The translations under genes and the position numbers were made by a program. A stretch of 64,000 nt of DNA, from assembly GCF_050908995.1 (NCBI RefSeq), contig NC_135126.1:12152001-12216000 (forward strand), read 5' to 3'. Numbering within the stretch: position 1 is the first letter of the stretch; every line of letters begins with the position of its first letter. This document shows, piece by piece, positions 60,129 through 64,000 of this stretch. Source of the DNA: Andrena cerasifolii. Its lineage: Eukaryota > Arthropoda > Insecta > Hymenoptera > Andrenidae. The notes below the pieces were generated by a model. It had not been told where the DNA came from. It saw only the letters and a program-made list of their open reading frames with translations, and did no database searches.

Positions 60129-63100
60129 CTTCAGGATACCGTAGAAAAAGTGTTGAATCATTCGATATCCTACATATGTCCGCACGTGTGTTGGCTACGG
60201 TGGCAATTCTAGCCTCCAATTCGACGCCAAGTGACTCGTACACCATTCGAAATTACGACTGGAAGGTGCACGGAGGATCTCTCCTTAAGGGTTGAAACTT
60301 CTCCGGGGAGACCATAATTTAAAGGACGAACGTATGCATCGGCCGCACTCCCGACAAGAGATTCTCTCTTCTGTTATAAATCAGGGACTTCCGGCGGTGG
60401 TCGCTTTTCGAAATCCTCTCTCCGGGTGGAATATTTTTTCGACGAGCACCATCTTTCCCAGGAAGTAAGACGACCGGAGGACAAGTGGCTAGAAATTCCT
60501 CTGACCCCCTCGAACTTTATCGTCGCGATAACCTTTCCCCTGCTCCGGCTGATGGAAACACTGAATCAGTATGATCGGATATCGCATGGTACGTTGGATT
60601 CACTTGGTTACTTCTCCACTCCTATTTCTCTTCTGTTTCCACCGTAAAAGCGTCATCCCTCTCTCACTCCTATCTCCTCCACCGCTCTTCTTTTTCGTTT
60701 CACCGTGTCATCGATCGCAATATCGCCGAAAAAAAAGAGTCGAGTGTAACGCGACCGGTCGACCCCCCCTTTATTCGCAACAGCTGGCGAGGAGAAGCCG
60801 AAGAAGAGTCGCTGAAAGAACGGACACACGGTCTTCCTTCGCGGGTACCAAGTAGCTCATTCCGCTAATTGATCGCCAGCGATATCGGTACAATCCCATC
60901 TCGGCCGTAAATTAATGCCGGCAACATTTTCCACGTCAATCGCCGACTCTGCTATTTTCCCCTTCTTAGCTCCTCGTTTCTTCTCCCCTGCTCTTTCCCT
61001 TGGTACGCGCCGAGCTGCCGCTCCAACCGCGAGAAGTACCGTGGCCAACAGATTTCCATAGGAGGGTGAAACTTTCGAAAGTTCATGATCGAATATTGTT
61101 TCTTTACGAGCCCCCTTGCCGCTCGCATTTCCGCGGTCGTTAATTAATTGCGCTGGTAAATCGAAGCCGCTGAACAGAGACGAGAGCGGGGACTAGAAAC
61201 GTTGATGGGGAGGCGCGATAACCCTGGAGATCCGAGGGAAAGATGGAAAGTTTAATTGGCGGAACGATGCAAAGGATAAGGCAGATACCATTCACGGTTG
61301 TCCCCGATCGCAAACAATCCGAGCGACCTAACCGAGCGACACGGTGCGTTTCGATTGCGCCGCAAATTTTCTGCATCGCCGAAGATAATCAATCAGAAAC
61401 AGCCCATCGGCGAATGGCTGATATAAATATCGTCCACAGGGGTGGATATTTGCTCGACAAATGTTTCTCCAGCGGGAAGGATGTATTTTTTGGCGATAAC
61501 CAGGGGCCGATCGCGAGGATGCGGTGCCTGGAGGTCTCGCGATGGAATGAAAGCAGAAGCGCGCGCGTGTCGCGGCACGGTCGCTGGAGCGGGTGATCCG
61601 CGACGCAGCGGCCACGCGAAGCCTCGTTTTTCACCGCAGGATCGTCGTTCTCGGGGCTTCGACCTCCGACCCACGCAAATAGGGACTTCCCTCCGTAAAC
61701 GAGGAATCCCTCCTATTGGGATAGCATTCCTCCATCCCTGGGGGCAATTTCTGCCTGACCCGTGTCTCATAAATCCCGGACGATTTTTTACGACGAGACC
61801 AGGGGTAGGGATGCGAATTAATAAATCTAAACATCGATGTAGCCCGTAGGTTGGCGGGGGCCGATTCACCGTGTCTCGATATAAAATTCCCGGCGGTGCG
61901 CGTAAATGGCATAGCGTGTACGTCGCTGCGCGAAAAGTATCCCCCTCCGGCGGTTGGAATTGCTTAGAAATACGACGGGGGTCTCGTTTCGAAATGAGGG
62001 GAATCCGGCGATCGGGCATGTTCAATGGCGCACCCATTTGGAAAGCCTCGGGACGCGTCCGACATCCAAACCGCAGGCAGAATCGCGAAGGTGCAAATTG
62101 CCGTCTAATTTGTCGTCCCTTTCGGAGGACGGCTCGCGTTCGCTCTCGAGAACCCGCTGGTTGGACGTACGAGAAACGGAGTATAGAGCTGGGTGGCTGG
62201 CTCTCGTGATGGCACGGCATTCGACGAATATTGGAAAAACGTTACGAATTTGAAAGGGCCGCTGTCAGAAGTGCCGGTGGTTGTCGCACAATGCCCCGCT
62301 TGGAACCGCAAACGCGTCGTCGGCTGTGTTCTTCCCTCCTCCTCCGCGACACCCGCCCTTGATTTCGTACTCGTCCCTTAACCGCACACCGAGAGGACGG
62401 CGGGATTAATGGGGGAAAAATTGTGCCCGCAGAAAGCCGGTCCGAGGTACAGAGCCGCGTTTCCGTGCGCCGTTCCAATACGCGCACGTGTAACCGAACA
62501 CCGGCTCAAGTCACCTTAACCCGTCCTTCCGCCCCTCCTGTTGTCCTACACGGTAAAGGCATTATCCTGGTGGAGGGGAGGAAAGTTCTGGAGGATCACA
62601 GGTGCGACGTCCCCCGAGGAAATACGAGAAATTGATTTTCCTTTCGCATCGACGGTTGGACGATTAATTTGCGACAGCTTTGCGCGGCGGGTTCCCTCGG
62701 TTCGATATGATCGGACGTTGCCCGTCAACTTTCCCTGTTACACGGTGATCGCGCGTGAAGTAGACGATAAAACGCGGCACGGATAATTCACGGGGCAGTA
62801 AAGTGTCCTCCGTCGAGGATAGGCGAGGAAGGATCCCTCGGATAGGTTCGGATTAAAATGTAAATGCGTCGACGAGCGCGGCGTCAGATTTAGCGACGTA
62901 TTCGCGGGTTTAATTAAGATCGGCCGCGAATTATCGTGGCGCGGCGGATCCGCCGGCGCGACGAACGGAGCGCGGCAATAATACGAAAGCAGTAAAGCTT
63001 CCCTCTCGTCGACGAACCGTGATACGGTGTGAGCAAGCCGTAATTCCGCCTCCCGTCGCCGCGAAATGATCGCGATACGGTTGCCGGCTAGATATTTATT

Positions 63101-64000
63101 ATATTCGAAGGCTTCCATTTTCAGATTACCTCACTACTCCGTACCTCGTATCGCGGACTATGTAATGCGCCCGAAACGATTCAAGAAAGTCGAGCACTCT
63201 AGGAAATGAAGCGATCGACGCGACGATCGGGGCGAGGGACAAGAGGTAACGTGTCAACAAAATTACGATTGTGTGTATCGTCGCCGTGGAGGGTCCGTGG
63301 ATTGCTCGATCGATCTTAATTGCACCCCTTGAACCTCAAACTGTATTCTCTCGTTCAATTACGAGCACGCTGCTCGACGGACAGATCAAGCTGCGTCGGT
63401 AATCAGGGACACGAGCGGGAAGAGAAAAGTGCTCGACATCGACCGATGTTCAGATCAAACGGACGTCGAGTGGTGCCCAAGAAGCAATTGGTCATTCGAC
63501 ATCGGTCGTTCGAGGTAGACGGCAAAAGCCGCTTCCTTAACGATTCGAGAGGAAATCTAACAGCGCTGCATCGATCGTCGGCTAAGTGTTAAACGCGAAG
63601 CCACGATTTCGAAGATTATTTATGTGCCCTAATTGTGTGCTGCCATCAGAGACGATGCGGTACTCAAGAAGATCGCAAAAAGCACGATTAACGGCAAATG
63701 CCCAGTTCAAGTAAAAGTATAAACTTTGCTGCTTACAGGGGGGTGGATTTATTTTTCAGGTGAAAATTGATGGGCCTCGAGGGAGACATTAGACGGTAAA
63801 TGTGGTTTCCGCATAGATGGTGGCCGCTGCCTCCTGTCTTAATGGATTGTGAATTTATCCCATCCGTAATGATTCACGTGATCAGAGGTTAACGTCTAAG
63901 TAGGTCCAGAAGTAGGTCTCTGTCCGCTTAGAAAAGTAGCGCCGTCTTCACAAATAGTTACTCCCGCCAGCTCGGCAGGAGCGTTTCAATTAATCTCCGA
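60129..64000. other. Gene-free CpG-rich stretch
   Basis: The longest frame is minus strand 61393-62220 (275 codons), arginine/proline-rich and opposed by a 135-codon plus frame. No domain, signal or splice structure convinces me. No repeats seen. Confidence 0.45.

Noticed and set aside
61393..62220. 275-codon open frame, minus strand
   Set aside because: Arginine/proline-rich composition with opposed plus-strand frames and no recognisable motif or splice context.

Overview
This window looks like nuclear DNA of an insect, most likely a hymenopteran (ant, bee or wasp). I base this on moderately high GC with CpG not depleted, many (GA)n, (TA)n and (TTTA)n microsatellites, scattered short inverted-repeat DNA transposons, a decayed LINE tail, and a short ankyrin-type reading fragment of a kind I associate with Hymenoptera. 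There is no bacterial gene organisation. Open frames are short, overlap on both strands and match nothing I recognise, so I treat nearly all of them as chance. I see no complete conserved protein-coding gene, tRNA, rRNA or CRISPR array. The sequence is best read as intergenic or intronic DNA with transposon debris.

Layout. Bases 1-4,000 hold two inverted-repeat elements (79-593 and 2910-3909). From 4 to 12 kb the DNA is unique and CpG-rich, with a proline-rich candidate exon near 9.0 kb. At 12.1-12.4 kb a promoter-like CpG stretch leads into a short open frame ending in a strong splice donor. A Transib-type element (12565-12970) lies just downstream of that donor. Elements flanked by TTAA lie at 14480-15298 and 23523-24221, with a one-ended relative at 38522. 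A candidate small secreted-protein gene (TATA box, ATG in AAAATG context, signal-like N-terminus, AATAAA) is at 21057-21529. A second Transib-type element with a decayed reading frame inside is at 27056-28018. A nested hairpin abutting a candidate exon is at 33111-33330. Two further inverted-repeat elements lie at 34648-35099 and 35330-35833, the second sharing its ends with 2910-3909. An ankyrin-like fragment and a Helitron-like candidate lie at 39.0-39.6 kb, a hAT-type MITE with a perfect 8-bp duplication at 46151-46335, an AT-rich island at 49.2-50.1 kb next to another MITE, and a 5'-truncated LINE tail at 59550-60083.

The clearest biology is transposon biology. Two unrelated elements both begin and end with CACAGTGG/CCACTGTG, which contains the V(D)J recombination-signal heptamer CACAGTG. 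Both are flanked by 5-bp CGNCG duplications. That combination is characteristic of Transib transposons, the relatives of RAG1. The remaining elements appear to be non-autonomous and would depend on transposases encoded elsewhere.
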